Below are positions 11,456-22,027 of a stretch of DNA of 59,111 bases, piece by piece. The number at the start of each line of letters is the position of its first letter. The stretch's first letter is position 1. Source of the stretch: Pseudomonas fontis (GTDB taxonomy: Bacteria; Pseudomonadota; Gammaproteobacteria; Pseudomonadales; Pseudomonadaceae); assembly GCF_028656955.1 (NCBI RefSeq), contig NZ_JAMDGY010000012.1:1-59111 (forward strand), given 5' to 3'. Position numbers and translations under genes: made by a program. The notes under the pieces are model-generated. The model was not told the DNA's origin. It did not search any database and saw nothing but the letters and a program-made list of their open reading frames with translations.

Positions 11456-13372
11456 CTACAGCGAGAATTTACCGACCAGGGTCTGCAAATGCGTCCCCAG
11501 GCGCGCCAGCTCGACGCTGGAGGCGGCGGTTTCTTCACTGGCGGCGCTGGTCTGGTCGGACACGTCGCGCACATTCATCACGCTGCGGTTGATCTCTTCA
11601 GCCACCGCGCTCTGCTGCTCGGCGGCGGCCGCGATCTGCTGGTTCATCGCCTGGATCGACGACACGGTGCGGGTGATGGTCTCAAGCGAAGTGCCTGCGC
11701 GACGGGTCAGCTCGACGCTGCTGCCGGTCAGGCTGCGACTGTTGTCCATGACGTTGGCGACCTGCTGGGTGCCGTTCTGCAGGCCGGCGATCAGCTCTTC
11801 GATTTCCTCGGTGGACTGCTGGGTGCGCTGGGCCAGGCTGCGCACTTCGTCGGCCACTACGGCAAAGCCGCGCCCGGCTTCACCGGCACGTGCGGCCTCG
11901 ATGGCGGCGTTGAGTGCGAGCAGGTTGGTTTGCTGGGCCACCGACTTGATCACGTCGAGCACGCTGCCAATTTTCTCGCTTTCGGACTTGAGCTGGTTCA
12001 TGGCACCGCTGGAGTGCTCGACCTCGGCGGCCAGGCGCTCGATCTGGGCAATCGCTTCGGCCACCACGCGGTCACCTTCGCGGGCCTGCTGGTCGGCCAT
12101 CACGGCGGCTTCCGAAGCTTCCTCGGCGCTACGCGCGACTTCCTGCACGGTGGCGGCCATTTCGTTCATGGCGGTGGCGACCTGGTCGGTCTCGACCTTT
12201 TGATTGTTGACCCCGGCACTGGTCTGCTCGGTAACGGCAGACAGCTCCTCGGCCGCACTGGCGATCTGCGTGACGCCGTCACCGATGCCACTGATCAGCT
12301 CGCGCAGGCTCACGGTCATGCGCTGCACGTTGCGTTGCAGCTGGCCCATTTCGTCGCGGCGTTCGGTGTTGAGGTTCTGGCGCAGGTCGCCGCTGGCGAT
12401 ACGGTCGACCGCGCTCAGGGTCTGGCGCAGTGGAATGACGATCTGCCGGGTAATCGCCCAGGCGGCAATCATGCCGAACAGCAGGGCCAGGCCGGTGGCC
12501 AGCGCGAGCATGGACTTGGCGTGGGCGGACTCCTCGTCACGCATCACGGTTTGTGCCAGGGTCAGTTGCTCGCTAAGGTCCAGCAGGGTAGTGCCGTGTA
12601 CCGTCATGCTTTGCAGGGCACGCTCGCTGGCGGCCTGGGCGTCGGCGAAGGCATTGACCGCGCTGCGATAACCGCCCACGGCAGCCCAGGCGTCACCCAG
12701 GCTGGCGGCATGTTCCTCGGGCACTTTGCCTGGCAGGGCCTTGAGCATTCCCAGCGCCCGGTCGATGGCGGTGAGGGCGTCCTGCTGGAACTCGGCCTTG
12801 CCGCTGTAGGTGTAGCCGCGCACCTGGAAGCGCGCCTGCTGCAACAGCTTGCTGACATCCACGGCACTGTCGAAGGTGTTGATATCGCCGGCTTGCAGCA
12901 GTTGGTCTTCGACCTTGCTGATCAGCGCAACGGCTTTGTCGGCGGTGTTGCCGAGGTTTTCGCGGGCGGTTTCACGGGCCTGGGCCGCTTGCTTGAGGTC
13001 GGCAAAGGCACGCTGGTAGGCACGTACGGCATCGATTTGCTGTTGCAGGCGCTGGCTTTCGTTACCCACGCCAATGCGTTTTTGCACCACCAGCAGTTGC
13101 TGGTCCAGGGTGTTCAGGGCCTTCTCGACCTTGTCGGCAGAGGCGCTGTCACGGGTGCGCTCGTATTCCTGGCGGGCGATGCGCAAGTCCTGGGTGGTCT
13201 GGTGCGCCTGGGAGATCTCACCCAGGGTGTCGCCCCGGTTGATGATCCCATCCAGGCCTTGCCAACCGGTCAGGGTAATGACCAGGGTCAGCAGGAGGAC
13301 CAGGCTGAAGCCGATGCCGAGTTTGAGGTTGACGCTCACATTACCCAGGTGCTGGGCTAACCAACGGTACAT
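11456..13372 (-). CDS. Methyl-accepting chemotaxis protein, McpQ-like
   Basis: A 638-residue chemoreceptor with membrane helix 1 at about residues 18-37, a long helical periplasmic domain, membrane helix 2 ([20 protein letters not shown]), HAMP and an intact signalling domain. Gene order and length fit P. putida McpQ, the citrate receptor with an HBM sensor, as I recall it; that assignment is from context and not from ligand residues. ATG at 13372 follows 'tggag' at a spacing of seven to eight. The periplasmic part differs greatly from the paralogue downstream while the cytoplasmic part is nearly shared, as expected after duplication and ligand change. Confidence 0.88.
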   Translation of the reverse strand: MYRWLAQHLGNVSVNLKLGIGFSLVLLLTLVITLTGWQGLDGIINRGDTLGEISQAHQTTQDLRIARQEYERTRDSASADKVEKALNTLDQQLLVVQKRIGVGNESQRLQQQIDAVRAYQRAFADLKQAAQARETARENLGNTADKAVALISKVEDQLLQAGDINTFDSAVDVSKLLQQARFQVRGYTYSGKAEFQQDALTAIDRALGMLKALPGKVPEEHAASLGDAWAAVGGYRSAVNAFADAQAASERALQSMTVHGTTLLDLSEQLTLAQTVMRDEESAHAKSMLALATGLALLFGMIAAWAITRQIVIPLRQTLSAVDRIASGDLRQNLNTERRDEMGQLQRNVQRMTVSLRELISGIGDGVTQIASAAEELSAVTEQTSAGVNNQKVETDQVATAMNEMAATVQEVARSAEEASEAAVMADQQAREGDRVVAEAIAQIERLAAEVEHSSGAMNQLKSESEKIGSVLDVIKSVAQQTNLLALNAAIEAARAGEAGRGFAVVADEVRSLAQRTQQSTEEIEELIAGLQNGTQQVANVMDNSRSLTGSSVELTRRAGTSLETITRTVSSIQAMNQQIAAAAEQQSAVAEEINRSVMNVRDVSDQTSAASEETAASSVELARLGTHLQTLVGKFSL

Positions 13373-13457
13373 GGTGGGACTCCATAGCGATCGGCAGAGG
13401 CAGGATGTTTTTATTTTGTTGCCAACTGCATCGGCGTCGATCGCGGAAACTGAAGCC

Positions 13458-14165
13458 CTAGAACAATCGCGCGAGCAGGGCGGTGACCGCCGTTTCCACA
13501 CGCAGGATGCGTTCGCCCAGTTGCACCGGGGCCAGGCCTGCCTTGCCCAGCAAATCGACCTCGTAGGGGATCCAGCCGCCTTCCGGGCCGATTGCCAGGG
13601 TCACCGGCTCATCCAGCCCGCGCGGGCACGGCGGGTGGTTGCCGGGGTGGCCGACCAGGCCCAGGGTGCCGCTGGCAATGGCCGGCAGGCGGTCTTCGAC
13701 GAAGGGCTTGAAGCGCTTCTCGATGATGATCTCGGGCAGCACGGTATCGCGGGCCTGTTCAAGGCCGAGGATCAGTTGCTCGCGAATCGCCTCGGGTTCG
13801 AGGAAGGGGGTTTGCCAGAAGCTCTTTTCCACCCGGTAGCTGTTGACCAGGATGACCTTCGGCACGCCCATGGTGGCGACGGTCTGGAACACCCGGCGGA
13901 GCATCTTCGGGCGCGGCAGGGCGAGTATCAGGGTCAGCGGCAGCTTGGCCGGTGGTGGCTGGTCGAAGCTGACACCCAGCTCCGCCTCATGGCCTTCCAG
14001 GCGCAGCACCGTGGCCTGGCCCATCAGCCCGCCGAGGCGGCCGACGCGCAGCGTGTCACCCACCGCTACGCGGTGGATTTCCTGCATATGGGTGAAGCGA
14101 CGATCGCCCAGCACCACACGGTCGGCTGCGACAAAGTCGGCCTCCTCGAGCAGCAGCAGGTTCAC
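13458..14165 (-). CDS. RsmE-family 16S rRNA methyltransferase paralogue
   Basis: A 235-residue SPOUT-type methyltransferase of the RsmE family. The AdoMet-site motif IGPEGGW and the terminal [14 protein letters not shown] knot are present. The true rsmE seems to be the 239-residue gene at 45541-46260; this one is divergent in the N-terminal PUA-like part and has a His/Pro-rich loop ([13 protein letters not shown]) before the GPEGG motif. It overlaps tatC by four bases and ends the tat operon. Annotation as RsmE would probably be wrong in detail; the substrate is open. Confidence 0.85.
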   Translation of the reverse strand: MNLLLLEEADFVAADRVVLGDRRFTHMQEIHRVAVGDTLRVGRLGGLMGQATVLRLEGHEAELGVSFDQPPPAKLPLTLILALPRPKMLRRVFQTVATMGVPKVILVNSYRVEKSFWQTPFLEPEAIREQLILGLEQARDTVLPEIIIEKRFKPFVEDRLPAIASGTLGLVGHPGNHPPCPRGLDEPVTLAIGPEGGWIPYEVDLLGKAGLAPVQLGERILRVETAVTALLARLF

Positions 14166-14953
14166 GCCTGGGTCGCTGGCGGCTGGTCGTTGTGGTCATC
14201 CGCCGCTTCGTCGTCACGTTGGCTGCGCTTGCGGATCAAGCCGCCGAACAGCACGCCGATCTCGAACAACAGCCACATGGGCACGGCCAACAGGGTTTGC
14301 GAGAAGATGTCCGGCGGGGTCAGGACCATGCCGACCACGAAGCAGCCGATGATCACGTATGGGCGGATCTTCTTCAGGTACTTCACGTCGACCACGCCGA
14401 TCCAGATCAGCAGGATCACCGCCACCGGGATCTCGAAGGCCACGCCGAAGGCGAAGAACAGCGTCATGACGAAATCGAGGTAGCTGGCGATGTCGGTCAT
14501 CATCGACACGCCTTCCGGCGTGGCGCTGGCGAAGAAGCCGAAGATCAGCGGGAACACCAGGAAGTAGGCAAAGGCCATCCCGGCGTAGAACAACATGATG
14601 CTCGATACCAGCAGCGGCACCGCAATGCGTTTTTCATGGCGGTACAGGCCCGGCGCAATGAAGCCCCAGATCTGGTGCAGGATCACCGGGATCGCCAGGA
14701 ACAGCGAGACCATCATGGTCAGCTTGAACGGCGTGAGGAACGGCGAGGCCACGTCGGTGGCGATCATCGTGGCATTGGCCGGCAGGTGCGCGCGCAACGG
14801 CGCCGACACCAGGGTGTAGATCTGCTGCGCGAAAGAGAACAGCCCGGCGAAGATCAGGAAGATGGCCGCGACACAGCGCAACAGGCGCGTGCGCAACTCG
14901 GTGAGGTGCGAAACCAGCGGCATCGGCTGGTCGTGTTCCGGAATATCGCTCAT
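14162..14953 (-). CDS. tatC: Twin-arginine translocase subunit TatC
   Basis: A 263-residue inner-membrane protein with six predicted helices, the receptor for twin-arginine signal peptides in folded-protein export. It starts [24 protein letters not shown], with the conserved SHLTELR of the first cytoplasmic loop. The C-terminal tail is charged ([15 protein letters not shown]). It overlaps tatB at its start (four bases) and the RsmE paralogue at its end (four bases). Confidence 0.97.
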   Translation of the reverse strand: MSDIPEHDQPMPLVSHLTELRTRLLRCVAAIFLIFAGLFSFAQQIYTLVSAPLRAHLPANATMIATDVASPFLTPFKLTMMVSLFLAIPVILHQIWGFIAPGLYRHEKRIAVPLLVSSIMLFYAGMAFAYFLVFPLIFGFFASATPEGVSMMTDIASYLDFVMTLFFAFGVAFEIPVAVILLIWIGVVDVKYLKKIRPYVIIGCFVVGMVLTPPDIFSQTLLAVPMWLLFEIGVLFGGLIRKRSQRDDEAADDHNDQPPATQA

Positions 14954-15357
14954 GGGGCTCGCGGCGGCTGTGTCGGTTCGGTGGAGGTCGGGGCAGGGCT
15001 GGGCGCTGGCGCTTCAGAGGTGGCCGGCGGCGTGACCACAGGTGCCGGTTCTGCCGGCATGGCGGCAAGCGGCTCGCTGCCAGGCGTGGTCGCCGGCTCT
15101 GGCTTGACGGTTTCCGGGTTGAGAATGCGCCGGGCTTCCTGCTCCATGGAGAGGATGTGCTCGTTGTGCAGCTGGCGCCGGATATCGTCGGCGCCGATCT
15201 CGCGTTCCACTTCCTGCTTGATCGCGTTGAAGCTGCGCTTCAGCCGGCCGATCCACAGGCCTGCGGTGCGTGCGGCGCCAGGCAGGCGCTCGGGGCCGAG
15301 CACCAGCAGGGCGACCAGGCTGACAAGCAGCAACTCACTGAAGCTGATCCCGAACAT
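14950..15357 (-). CDS. tatB: Twin-arginine translocase subunit TatB
   Basis: A 135-residue protein that forms the receptor complex with TatC. It has the family start [26 protein letters not shown]: a single membrane helix, the LGP hinge and an amphipathic helix. The rest is a long cytoplasmic tail rich in Pro, Ala and Glu. Only four bases separate it from tatA. Confidence 0.97.
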   Translation of the reverse strand: MFGISFSELLLVSLVALLVLGPERLPGAARTAGLWIGRLKRSFNAIKQEVEREIGADDIRRQLHNEHILSMEQEARRILNPETVKPEPATTPGSEPLAAMPAEPAPVVTPPATSEAPAPSPAPTSTEPTQPPRAP

Positions 15358-15361
15358 GTGC

Positions 15362-15631
15362 TCACTCTTTCCTGGTCGGCTCTTCGACCTTGTGCGCCTG
15401 ACCTTCGAAGGTCTGCGGCTGGTTCAACGGTGCGCTGGCTTGCGGCTGGGCCGGCTGGACCGGCTGCACGGTAGGTTCGGCGGGCTTGTCTTCTTCTTCG
15501 TTCATGGCCTTCTTGAAGCCCTTGATCGATTCGCCCAGGTCGCTGCCGAAGTTCTTCAGCTTCTTGGTGCCGAACACCAGTACCACCACGACCAGCAGGA
15601 CAATCCAGTGTTTCCAGTCAAAAATACCCAT
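15362..15631 (-). CDS. tatA: Twin-arginine translocase subunit TatA
   Basis: An 89-residue pore-forming subunit. The short membrane helix ([16 protein letters not shown]) is followed by [22 protein letters not shown], the TatA amphipathic-helix signature. The tail is rich in Pro and Gln. It lies downstream of hisE in the same minus-strand run. Confidence 0.97.
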   Translation of the reverse strand: MGIFDWKHWIVLLVVVVLVFGTKKLKNFGSDLGESIKGFKKAMNEEEDKPAEPTVQPVQPAQPQASAPLNQPQTFEGQAHKVEEPTRKE

Positions 15632-15656
15632 GGTGCAATCCCTCGAATGATTTCAG

Positions 15657-15992
15657 TTACGCCGATGGCTGGCGCGCCGCTTTTTCGTCGTGGCCGGACA
15701 GGCCGAAACGGCGGTCCAGTTCATCCAGCACCGCCTGTGGGTGCTGGCCAAGGGCGCTGAGCATCACCAGGCTATGGAACCACAAGTCGGCGGTCTCGTA
15801 GATGACATCGCTGTAATCACCGCTGTGAGCGGCATCCTTGGCGGCGATGATGGTTTCTACCGATTCCTCGCCAACCTTTTCCAGAATCTTGTTCAGGCCC
15901 TTGTGATAAAGGCTAGCAACGTACGAGCTGTCCGGGGCCGCGCCTTTGCGGGCCTCCAGTACTTCGGCCAGACGGGTCAGGGTATCGCTCAT
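15657..15992 (-). CDS. hisE: Phosphoribosyl-ATP pyrophosphatase
   Basis: A 111-residue MazG-like enzyme for step 2 of histidine synthesis, hydrolysing PR-ATP to PR-AMP. The helical metal-binding segment [14 protein letters not shown] and the later [12 protein letters not shown] are present. The start at 15992 gives [16 protein letters not shown] as in relatives. HisE and HisI are separate proteins here, as in other pseudomonads, with a one-base gap. Confidence 0.96.
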   Translation of the reverse strand: MSDTLTRLAEVLEARKGAAPDSSYVASLYHKGLNKILEKVGEESVETIIAAKDAAHSGDYSDVIYETADLWFHSLVMLSALGQHPQAVLDELDRRFGLSGHDEKAARQPSA

Positions 15993-15993
15993 G

Positions 15994-16386
15994 TCAGTGT
16001 CCTGCGTTGTAGATGGCATGCGGGTCCTTGAGTACCGGGTCGACGGTTTTCCAGTCGCCGTTCTCGAAGACGCGATAGAAGCAGCTTTCACGGCCGGTGT
16101 GGCAGGCGATATGGCCCAGTTGCTCGACCATCAGGATGATCACGTCGGCATCGCAGTCCAGGCGCATTTCATGCAGTTTTTGCACGTGCCCGGATTCTTC
16201 GCCTTTGCGCCACAGTTTGCCACGCGAGCGTGACCAGTAGATGGCGCGCTGCTCGGCGGCGGTCAGGCTCAGGGCCTCGCGGTTCATCCAGGCCATCATC
16301 AGCACGCGCCCGGTCTTGTGGTCCTGGGCGATAGCAGGTACCAGGCCATCGCTGTTCCAGTTGATCTCGTCCAGCCAGTCTTTCAT
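15994..16386 (-). CDS. hisI: Phosphoribosyl-AMP cyclohydrolase
   Basis: A 130-residue zinc enzyme for step 3 of histidine synthesis. Metal-binding cysteines are visible in RLDCDAD and [14 protein letters not shown] at 16386 is preferred ([10 protein letters not shown]); an upstream in-frame ATG adds only four residues. It is followed immediately by hisE. Confidence 0.96.
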   Translation of the reverse strand: MKDWLDEINWNSDGLVPAIAQDHKTGRVLMMAWMNREALSLTAAEQRAIYWSRSRGKLWRKGEESGHVQKLHEMRLDCDADVIILMVEQLGHIACHTGRESCFYRVFENGDWKTVDPVLKDPHAIYNAGH

Positions 16387-16458
16387 GTTCGACTCCAAAA
16401 ATGGCCACGGTCCCGCGCCGATGCCACGTGCTAGTGTGCCAGCGCCGGGCGCGGCTGG

Positions 16459-18063
16459 CTATCGACGCACGACCAGGTAGAGACCGGCCGCCAGCATCAG
16501 CCAGGCGGGCCAGGCAGCCGGGGCACTGAGGCTCACGGCGCCGGCAGCGAGGGTCGCGCCACCGGCCAGCAGGCTGGCACCGAGCAGGCGCAGGGCCCAG
16601 CTGTCGCTGTGCTTCCAGGACGGCGCGGGGTCGTTGAGGTGGGGCTGCGACAGGCGCTCGAGCAGGTCGCGGGTCATGCCGGCCAGGTGCGGCACCTGCT
16701 CGACCTGGCTGTGCAGGTTCTGCAGCAGCGACTTGGGGCTGACGCGGTCGCGCATCCAGCGTTCGAGGAACGGCTGGGCGGTGCTCCACAGGTCCAGGTC
16801 CGGGTACAGCTGGCGGCCCAGGCCTTCGATGTTGAGCAGGGTCTTCTGCAACAGCACCAACTGCGGCTGCACTTCCATGTTGAAGCGCCGGGCAGTCTGG
16901 AACAGGCGCATCAGCACCTGGCCGAAGGAGATGTCCTTGAGCGGTTTCTCGAAGATCGGCTCGCACACGGTACGGATCGCCGCTTCGAACTCGTTGAGCT
17001 TGGTATGCGCCGGCACCCAGCCGGAATCGATGTGCAGCTGCGCCACGCGGCGATAGTCGCGTTTGAAGAAGGCAAACAGGTTGCGCGCCAGGTAATCCTG
17101 GTCTTCCGGGGTCAGGCTGCCGACGATGCCGCAGTCGATCGCGATGTACTGCGGGCTCCACGGCTTGACGGTGCTGACGAAAATGTTGCCCGGGTGCATG
17201 TCGGCGTGGAAGAAGCTGTCGCGGAACACCTGGGTGAAGAAGATCTCCACGCCGCGCTCGGCGAGCATCTTCATGTCGGTGCGCTGGTCGGCGAGGGTGG
17301 CCAGGTCAGTGACCTGGATGCCGTAGATGCGCTCCATCACCAGCACTTTCGGCCGGCACAGGTCCCAGTACACCTGGGGCACGTACATCATTTCCGAGCC
17401 TTCGAAGTTGCGTCGCAGCTGGCTGGCGTTGGCCGCCTCGCGCAGCAGGTCGAGCTCGTCGTAGATGGTTTTCTCGTAGTCACCGACCACTTCCACCGGG
17501 TGCAGCAGGCGCGCATCGGCCGACACCCGCTCGGCGCCACGGGCGATCAGGAACAGCCAGGCCAGGTCTTGGGCAATCACCGGCTTGAGACCTGGGCGCA
17601 CCACCTTGACCACGACTTCTTCGCCGCTCTTGAGCTTGGCCGCATGCACCTGGGCCACCGAGGCCGAGGCCAGCGGTTCGACGTCGAAACGGCTGAACAC
17701 CTCGCCGACCTTGGCACCCAGTTGCTCCTCAATCAGCGCCACGGCTTTTTGCGGGTCAAACGGCGGCACGCGGTCCTGCAGCAGCATCAGCTCATCGGCG
17801 ATGTCGGCGGGCAGCAGGTCGCGGCGGGTGGACAGCAACTGGCCAAACTTGATGAAGATCGGCCCCAGGTCCTGCAAGGCCATGCGCAGGCGCGCGCCAC
17901 GGCTGAGTTCCAGCGGCTTGCGCGGGAACCAGCGCCACGGCATGGCGTAGCGCAGGGCCATCAGCCACCAGGGCAGGGGCAGGTCGAACAGCAGGTCATC
18001 GAGACGGTAGCGAATCACGACGCGCTGGATGCGCAACAGACGGCGGACGGCAAGCAGCTTCAT
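16459..18063 (-). CDS. ubiB: Ubiquinone biosynthesis protein UbiB
   Basis: A 534-residue atypical kinase of the ABC1/ADCK family that supports ubiquinone synthesis. The family KxGQ motif ([17 protein letters not shown]), the alanine-rich loop ([14 protein letters not shown]) and the metal-binding IAIDCGIVG are present. Two hydrophobic helices at the C terminus anchor it in the inner membrane. Overlaps ubiJ by four bases. Confidence 0.96.
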   Translation of the reverse strand: MKLLAVRRLLRIQRVVIRYRLDDLLFDLPLPWWLMALRYAMPWRWFPRKPLELSRGARLRMALQDLGPIFIKFGQLLSTRRDLLPADIADELMLLQDRVPPFDPQKAVALIEEQLGAKVGEVFSRFDVEPLASASVAQVHAAKLKSGEEVVVKVVRPGLKPVIAQDLAWLFLIARGAERVSADARLLHPVEVVGDYEKTIYDELDLLREAANASQLRRNFEGSEMMYVPQVYWDLCRPKVLVMERIYGIQVTDLATLADQRTDMKMLAERGVEIFFTQVFRDSFFHADMHPGNIFVSTVKPWSPQYIAIDCGIVGSLTPEDQDYLARNLFAFFKRDYRRVAQLHIDSGWVPAHTKLNEFEAAIRTVCEPIFEKPLKDISFGQVLMRLFQTARRFNMEVQPQLVLLQKTLLNIEGLGRQLYPDLDLWSTAQPFLERWMRDRVSPKSLLQNLHSQVEQVPHLAGMTRDLLERLSQPHLNDPAPSWKHSDSWALRLLGASLLAGGATLAAGAVSLSAPAAWPAWLMLAAGLYLVVRR

Positions 18064-18683
18064 GCGTTATCGCTGGTATCAAGGGATCGGGCAAGGCGCT
18101 CGATGCGCGCCTCAAGGCGTTCTATGTCGACTTTTAGCGCGTCGAGTTCGCTGAAGCGGGCCTCGGCTTCACGCTGGCCGACCAGGGTGCGGGCTTCTTC
18201 GGCCAGGTATTCGGACAAATTGCGGTTCAGGCTGCTGAAGCCTTCGCGGGTCCAGCGGGCACGGCTTTTCAAATGACCACTGATCAGCTGGGTAGCCACC
18301 GGGCCGAGCCAGCGCGAGAGTTCGTACTCCCAGTCCAGCTCCAGGTCCTGCAGTACCCCGACCAGGTCGAGGAGCACCGCGCTGTCGCCTTCAAGCTCGA
18401 CCTGCGGGCTGTGCAGCACGGCGGTCTTGTCCTTGCTCAGGGCCAGTTGCATCAGGCTGGAGGCTGGCGCACGCAGGGTGCAGTCAGCGTCGCTGCCCCA
18501 CTGGCTGGCCAGCAGCAGGCCTTCATCGCTGGGCAGGATGAACAGCTGCAGGGCGGGCTGGCGGCAGTCGATGGCAATTACCTTGCCTTCGAGTGGCGCC
18601 AGGCGCGGCAGCGCAGTGCTGTCCAGGCGCAGCACACGGTTGAGGCCGTGTTCGACGCTGGCGAGAAGGCCGGCCAGCAGCAT
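18060..18683 (-). CDS. ubiJ: Ubiquinone biosynthesis accessory factor UbiJ
   Basis: A 207-residue protein with an N-terminal SCP2-like lipid-binding fold (about residues 15-110) and a C-terminal coiled coil ([25 protein letters not shown]). In other proteobacteria it works with UbiK to hold ubiquinone intermediates in the Ubi complex. The start overlaps the ubiE stop (TGATG). Position between ubiE and ubiB is diagnostic. Confidence 0.93.
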   Translation of the reverse strand: MLLAGLLASVEHGLNRVLRLDSTALPRLAPLEGKVIAIDCRQPALQLFILPSDEGLLLASQWGSDADCTLRAPASSLMQLALSKDKTAVLHSPQVELEGDSAVLLDLVGVLQDLELDWEYELSRWLGPVATQLISGHLKSRARWTREGFSSLNRNLSEYLAEEARTLVGQREAEARFSELDALKVDIERLEARIERLARSLDTSDNA

Positions 18684-19453
18684 CAGGGCTTGATGCCGCG
18701 GTGCAGGGCGACGATACCGCTGGTCATGTTGTGGTAGGTGACGCGGTCGAAGCCGGAGTCGACCATCATGGCCTTGAGGGTTTCCTGGTCGGGGTGCATG
18801 CGGATCGATTCGGCCAGGTAGCGGTAGCTTTCCGAGTCGTTGGTGATCAGCTTGCCGGCCAGCGGCATGAAGGCGAACGAGTAGGCGTCGTAGACCTTGG
18901 ACATCAGCGCGTTGGTCGGCTTGGAGAACTCCAGCACCAGCAGGCGCCCGCCCGGCTTGAGCACGCGCAGCATCGAGCGGATGGCGTCGTCCTTGTGGGT
19001 CACGTTGCGCAGGCCGAAGGCGATGGTCACGCAGTCGAAGTGGTTGTCCGGGAACGGCAGTTTTTCCGCGTCGGCCTGGACGAACTCGATGTTGCCGGCC
19101 ACGCCACGGTCGAGCAGGCGGTCGCGACCGACCTTGAGCATCGACTCGTTGATGTCGGCCAGTACCACCTGGCCGGTCGGGCCGACCAGCTGGGAGAACT
19201 TGGCGGCCAGGTCACCGGTACCGCCGGCGATGTCCAGCACGCGGTTGCCGCTGCGCACACCGGACAATTCGATTGCAAAACGTTTCCACAGACGGTGCAT
19301 GCCGACGGACAGCACGTCGTTCATCAGGTCGTACTTGGCGGCGACGGAGTGGAACACCTCGGCGACTTTTTCGGCCTTCTGGCTTTCCGGCACGTTGGTG
19401 TAGCCGAAGTGGGTGGTGGGTTCGGCGTGGTCGCCTTTGCGCTGGTCGTTCAT
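18683..19453 (-). CDS. ubiE: Ubiquinone/menaquinone C-methyltransferase UbiE
   Basis: A 256-residue class I methyltransferase that C-methylates the demethoxy-ubiquinone ring. The AdoMet motif [15 protein letters not shown] and the family stretches [15 protein letters not shown] and [13 protein letters not shown] are present. First gene of the minus-strand run ubiE-ubiJ-ubiB-hisI-hisE-tatABC; its promoter should lie in 19454-19577, shared with the divergent gene at 19578. Confidence 0.97.
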   Translation of the reverse strand: MNDQRKGDHAEPTTHFGYTNVPESQKAEKVAEVFHSVAAKYDLMNDVLSVGMHRLWKRFAIELSGVRSGNRVLDIAGGTGDLAAKFSQLVGPTGQVVLADINESMLKVGRDRLLDRGVAGNIEFVQADAEKLPFPDNHFDCVTIAFGLRNVTHKDDAIRSMLRVLKPGGRLLVLEFSKPTNALMSKVYDAYSFAFMPLAGKLITNDSESYRYLAESIRMHPDQETLKAMMVDSGFDRVTYHNMTSGIVALHRGIKP

Positions 19454-19577
19454 ATCGCTTCACCGGAAAAAATTACTGGCCATTCTAGGGCGTACGGCTG
19501 CATTTGTCTTGGCGGGGTGTGTCGCAGGTGGGGCAGGGGCATAATAGGAGTATGCCCTTCTTGCCAGGATTGATTGA

Positions 19578-19853
19578 ATGACCCAGATCAGCGTCGAACG
19601 TAAACACAACCTGGGGCGTGAAGCCGCACGGCAGAAAGCCGAGGCCCTGGTCGACAAGCTGGCCCGCGAGTACGACCTCAAGGCCAGCTGGAACGGCGAC
19701 CGGGTCGAGGTCAAGCGCAGCGGCGCCAATGGCAGCATCCAGATCGGCGAGGACACCATTCGGGTGGAGCTCAAGCTGGGCATGATGCTGTCGATGATGG
19801 GCGGTACCATCAAGGGTGAGATCGAGCGAGCCCTGGACAAGGCCCTGGCTTGA
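19578..19853 (+). CDS. Polyhydroxyalkanoic-acid-system family protein
   Basis: A 91-residue protein of the family named PHA_gran_rgn. It starts MTQISVERKHNLGREAARQKAE, then a basic beta-rich centre and the end MLSMMGGTIKGEIERALDKAL. Small proteins of this family occur beside PHA genes; the molecular role is not established. It lies divergent to ubiE and upstream of phaI, with a REP pair between. Confidence 0.85.
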   Translation: MTQISVERKHNLGREAARQKAEALVDKLAREYDLKASWNGDRVEVKRSGANGSIQIGEDTIRVELKLGMMLSMMGGTIKGEIERALDKALA

Positions 19854-19869
19854 TTACGCGTCGCCTGCA

Positions 19870-19924
19870 ATCGCCGGCAAGGCCGGCTCCCACAGGATTT
19901 GTGGGCGCCGGCCTTGCCGGCGAT
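19870..19924. repeat. REP pair (inverted) upstream of phaI
   Basis: Opposed units 'atcgccggcaaggccggctccc' and 'gggcgccggccttgccggcgat' separated by about ten bases, a long perfect-looking hairpin. The next 118 bases to phaI (19925-20042) must hold the phaI-phaF promoter. Confidence 0.9.
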
Positions 19925-20042
19925 GAACCCGCCACAAATCCTGCCTTAGGGTGAGGATTCTAATTTTCCTCCCTACCCTGTGCTCAGGCCCGACATTCTC
20001 GGGCAGTTCCTACATCCCATTCATGAGTGTGAGGTGCAGAGC

Positions 20043-20465
20043 ATGGCTAAAGTGACCCTGAAGAAAAAAGACGACGCCCCGGGCAGCACGCTCGGCGAAG
20101 TGCGTGGCTACGCACGCAAGATCTGGCTGGCAGGCCTGGGTGCCTACACCCGTGTCGGTCAGGAAGGCGCCGATTACCTGAAAGACCTGGTCAAGGCTGG
20201 CGAGTCCATCGAAAAACGTGGCAAGAAACGCCTCGATGCCGAACTGGATGCCGCCAACAGCGAGATCGTCTCGGTGAAGCAAGAACTCACCAGCGTGAAG
20301 GGCAAGGTCGAAGTTCAACTCGATAAAATCGAAAAGGCTTTCGACACACGGGTCGCCAGCGCCTTGAATCGTATCGGCATTCCGTCTAAACATGACGTGG
20401 AGGCACTTTCTGCCAAGCTCGAAGAGCTGACGGCGTTGCTCGAACGTGTCGCACGCAAACAATAA
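20043..20465 (+). CDS. phaI: Phasin PhaI
   Basis: A 140-residue PHA-granule surface protein. The phasin core GEVRGYARKIWLAGLGAYTRVG is followed by long amphipathic helices and a coiled coil (about residues 68-138). It shares the IWLAGLGAY core with PhaF, which follows ten bases later, and lacks PhaF's basic tail. Expected to coat granules and to be activated by PhaD, as in P. putida. Confidence 0.95.
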   Translation: MAKVTLKKKDDAPGSTLGEVRGYARKIWLAGLGAYTRVGQEGADYLKDLVKAGESIEKRGKKRLDAELDAANSEIVSVKQELTSVKGKVEVQLDKIEKAFDTRVASALNRIGIPSKHDVEALSAKLEELTALLERVARKQ

Positions 20466-20475
20466 GGAGAGCGGG

Positions 20476-21222
20476 ATGGCTGGCAAGAAGAAAGTAGAGA
20501 AGGAAGGCAGCTCCTGGGTCGGCGAGGTCGAGAAATATTCGCGTCAGATCTGGCTGGCAGGCCTGGGGGCATACTCCAAGATCAGCAACGACGGCAACAA
20601 GCTGTTCGACACCCTGGTCAAGGACGGCGAAAAAGCCGAGAAGCAGGCCAAGTCCGCAGTCGACGACACCGTCGATTCGGCCAAGGCGTCCGCCAAGTCG
20701 GCGAAGTCGCGTGTTGGCGACGTCAAGGACCGCGCGCTGGGCAAGTGGAGCGAGCTGGAAGAGGCGTTTGATAAGCGCCTGAACAGCGCTATTTCGCGTC
20801 TGGGCGTACCGAGCCGCAACGAGGTCAAGGCACTGCACCAGCAGGTCGACACCCTGACCAAGCAGATCGAGAAGCTGACCGGCGCCTCGGTCAAGCCTGC
20901 TTCGGCCAAACCGGCAGCGACCAAAACCGCAGCCAAGCCACTGGCCAAGGCGGCGCCAAAAGCGGCGGCCAAGCCAGCGGCTAAAACGGCGGCGGCCAAG
21001 CCTGCAGCCAAAGCGGCAGCGGCGAAACCTGCTGCCAAGCCGGTAGCAGCCAAGCCAGCAGCCAAACCGGCTGCGCCGAAGAAGCCAGCGGTGCGCAAGG
21101 CTCCGGCCAAGCCGGCTGTTGCCAAGCCGGCAGCACCGGCCGCCTCGGCCGCCCCGGCGCCAAGCGCGGCACCCGCAGCGCCAGCGCCGTCGGCACCGGT
21201 GAGCCCGATCAGTCAGGTTTGA
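20476..21222 (+). CDS. phaF: Phasin PhaF with histone H1-like tail
   Basis: A 248-residue two-domain granule protein. Residues 1 to about 140 form the phasin domain, with the same IWLAGLGAY core as PhaI and a helical region. From about 143 to the end there are repeated AAKPA-type units, basic and DNA-binding in the known P. putida protein, where PhaF ties granules to the nucleoid for even segregation. Start at 20476 follows AAGGAGA at 20464-20470. A strong terminator lies 20 bases downstream. Confidence 0.96.
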   Translation: MAGKKKVEKEGSSWVGEVEKYSRQIWLAGLGAYSKISNDGNKLFDTLVKDGEKAEKQAKSAVDDTVDSAKASAKSAKSRVGDVKDRALGKWSELEEAFDKRLNSAISRLGVPSRNEVKALHQQVDTLTKQIEKLTGASVKPASAKPAATKTAAKPLAKAAPKAAAKPAAKTAAAKPAAKAAAAKPAAKPVAAKPAAKPAAPKKPAVRKAPAKPAVAKPAAPAASAAPAPSAAPAAPAPSAPVSPISQV

Positions 21223-21241
21223 TTGACCTGGCTGTAATCAA

Positions 21242-21273
21242 AACGCCCGGCCATGTGCCGGGCGTTTTGTTTT
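21242..21273 (+). terminator. Rho-independent terminator after phaF
   Basis: Perfect 10-bp stem AACGCCCGGC / GCCGGGCGTT around a five-base loop, followed by TTTTGTTTT. It ends the phaI-phaF transcript. Confidence 0.93.
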
Positions 21274-21308
21274 CAGGCATCCCCCCTCTGCAGGTGGCAT
21301 ACATCCCC

Positions 21309-21375
21309 GTGGGAGCCGGCCTTGCCGGCGATGGGCTCAACACTGGCTTCATCGCCGGCAAGGCCGGCTCCCACA
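21309..21375. repeat. REP pair (inverted) between phaF and phaD
   Basis: Opposed units 'gtgggagccggccttgccgg' and 'gccggcaaggccggctcccac' separated by about 20 bases, between two convergent transcripts. Confidence 0.9.
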
Positions 21376-21398
21376 GGGTTAGGGTGGTGTCTTGCCGA

Positions 21399-22013
21399 CT
21401 AGGCCTCCAGATACCGCAAGGCCAACCGCTCGGCTGCCTGCCGCGAGCCACTTTCAAGGTGTGGCGCCACCAGCATCATCACCTGGTACACAACAATCCC
21501 CACTTCCCCGTCCTTGGCCAGCACCCGCTGGTAATCCAGCGAAAACAGCAAGGTCAGGGTGATCTGCTCCACCAACTGCCCCAGCGCCTGCGTCCCGCTG
21601 GTCACCTGGCCCTGCGCCTTGAGGCTGGCCAGCAACGAGGCCAACGTACGCTTGAGGGCATTGATCAGGTTGCGCATCCCGCGCGCCAGCTTCTGCAAAC
21701 GCCCGGTGAGGTTCGACAGGTCCTGGAACAGGAACCGGTACTGCGCCATCCGCTCAACAATCAAATGCAGGAACAGCCAGTAATCCTCGGCGTCCAGCTG
21801 CACCTCCAGCGGCGGGTCGAGCAGCGGCGTCAGCTCATCCTCAAAACGCTCGAACAAGCCCAATACCAGCGGCTCCTTGCCATGGAAGTGGTAGTACAGG
21901 TTGCCTGGGCTGATGCCCATTTCGTTGGCGATTTCCAGTGTCGAGACATTCGGTTCGCCCTGCTGGTTGAACAGCTGCAGGGCGCACTCGAGAATACGGT
22001 CGCGGGTTTTCAT
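21399..22013 (-). CDS. phaD: TetR-family regulator PhaD
   Basis: A 204-residue regulator. The N-terminal helix-turn-helix is MKTRDRILECALQLFNQQG ... ANEMGISPGNLYYHFHGKEPL (residues 1-50); the rest is the helical ligand domain. In P. putida PhaD is an unusual TetR-like activator of the phaC1 and phaI promoters and is thought to sense a PHA-derived CoA ester. It is the last gene of phaC1-phaZ-phaC2-phaD, 14 bases after phaC2. Confidence 0.95.
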   Translation of the reverse strand: MKTRDRILECALQLFNQQGEPNVSTLEIANEMGISPGNLYYHFHGKEPLVLGLFERFEDELTPLLDPPLEVQLDAEDYWLFLHLIVERMAQYRFLFQDLSNLTGRLQKLARGMRNLINALKRTLASLLASLKAQGQVTSGTQALGQLVEQITLTLLFSLDYQRVLAKDGEVGIVVYQVMMLVAPHLESGSRQAAERLALRYLEA

Positions 22014-22027
22014 CCATCACTTCTTGC

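Noticed and set aside
20906..21219. PhaF tail as unusual fusion
   Set aside because: The AAKPA repeats are the known histone-like domain of PhaF in P. putida, so this is expected.
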